Shown here: piece after piece, positions 63,507 to 64,000 of the stretch
Layout: each line of letters begins with the position of its first letter
Numbering within the stretch: position 1 is the first letter of the stretch
DNA from: Gemmatimonadota bacterium
GTDB lineage: Bacteria; Gemmatimonadota; Gemmatimonadetes; Longimicrobiales; Gaopeijiaceae
Length of the DNA: 64,000 nucleotides
Direction: 5' to 3'
Assembly (NCBI GenBank): GCA_022823225.1
Contig: JAJDXM010000092.1
Coordinates: forward strand, 62,001 to 126,000
The notes under the pieces: generated by a model
Told to the model about the DNA's origin: nothing
The model's database searches: none
What the model saw: only the letters and a program-made list of their open reading frames with translations
Program-made: the position numbers and the translations under genes

Positions 63507-63827
63507 CTACTCGGAGGGAGTCGGTCTCCGTTCCTCCGATTCCCAGAGCCCCAGGAGATCCGGATCGTAGCGGGAAGGATCCTCCCGGTACGAGCGGGCC
63601 CACTCTTCGTACTCGGGCAGGTTCAACTGCTCCCGGATCTTCCGTGTGGCAAAACGGATCGCGTCGTTGTAGGAGGCGGGCGCCGTCTGATCGGCCGCAC
63701 GGGCTTCGGCCTCGGCAAGAGCATACATTTCGGCGGGCGTCAGCGAGAGTATCGCGTCGGCCACCTTCGCGGAGCAGTAGTCTCTGTATTTGGCTCTAAG
63801 GACGGGATCGCCGTCTTGATCGACCAT
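63507..63827 (-). CDS. Conserved hypothetical cytosolic protein
   Basis: 106 residues from the ATG at 63827, which has GGAGGAG just before it. It is helical and charged (LRAKYRDYCSAKVADAILSL, TPAEMYALAEAEARAADQ, EYEEWARSYREDPSRYDPDL). No signal peptide, membrane segment or recognised motif. Convergent with infA. Confidence 0.65.
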   Translation of the reverse strand: MVDQDGDPVLRAKYRDYCSAKVADAILSLTPAEMYALAEAEARAADQTAPASYNDAIRFATRKIREQLNLPEYEEWARSYREDPSRYDPDLLGLWESEERRPTPSE

Positions 63828-64000
63828 TCTCCTCCTCCGCCACAAGTCAGCCCGAAGCCACCTGTGTCCAATGCCCACCGGGGCGGAAACAGATGGCCTA
63901 CGCTACATGGGACGGTAACAGAGTAAGGTTGTCACTTTGGCGACGGGGGGTCAAGTACGGCTGTGGCGGGTCGTGGCGGCTGGCGGCCATCGACAATCCC

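Overview
The window is high-GC bacterial chromosome with dense, often overlapping genes (ATGA, GTGA and TTGA junctions). SusC/SusD-type outer-membrane proteins, several 6-bladed beta-propeller proteins, BlaI/M56-type signalling genes, DUF3311 plus SSS symporter, and a recF-dciA-gyrB block point to a diderm of the Gemmatimonadota/Bacteroidota side; the GC content and gene style favour Gemmatimonadota, possibly a marine or host-associated lineage. This assignment is an inference from gene content. No rRNA, tRNA, CRISPR array, integrase or insertion sequence was found.

Left part (1-11.5 kb): a partial secreted amidohydrolase, an Smr-domain relic, acetoacetyl-CoA synthetase, a truncated amidohydrolase, two coupled beta-propeller genes (the second frameshifted), an M56/BlaR1-like metalloprotease preceded by a 47-residue relic of a BlaI repressor and operator-like palindromes, a third propeller lipoprotein, and a ZIP-like/COG0701 fused metal permease.

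Middle (11.6-27.7 kb): the most unusual region. A 3422-residue type I PKS (KS-AT-DH-cMT-ER-KR-ACP-KS-AT*) has an inactive, internally shortened last AT and no final ACP or thioesterase. It overlaps a gene for an NCS2 permease carrying an extra cytoplasmic domain. Running towards it is a small operon with a stand-alone ACP and an alpha/beta hydrolase, which could supply the missing carrier and release functions. An Ig-like/LRR lipoprotein follows.

Histidine operon (27.7-35.2 kb, minus strand): hisG-[hisC+HAD]-hisB-hisH-hisF-[hisA+hisI+hisE]-hisD, apparently the whole pathway in seven overlapping genes. It is preceded by a His-rich leader peptide (HRHHGH), an intrinsic terminator and a TTGACA promoter, i.e. 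a classical attenuator.

Right part (35.3-64 kb): HD-domain phosphohydrolase; DUF3311/SSS symporter; a split 5'-nucleotidase; an overlapping glycosyltransferase / flippase-like / S9-peptidase operon (the peptidase with Tyr where the catalytic His is expected); a long minus-strand operon susC-susD-deoxyhypusine-synthase-like-addB-addA; then gyrB, dciA and recF; enoyl-CoA hydratase; ssb; infA with a TTG start; and a small conserved hypothetical.
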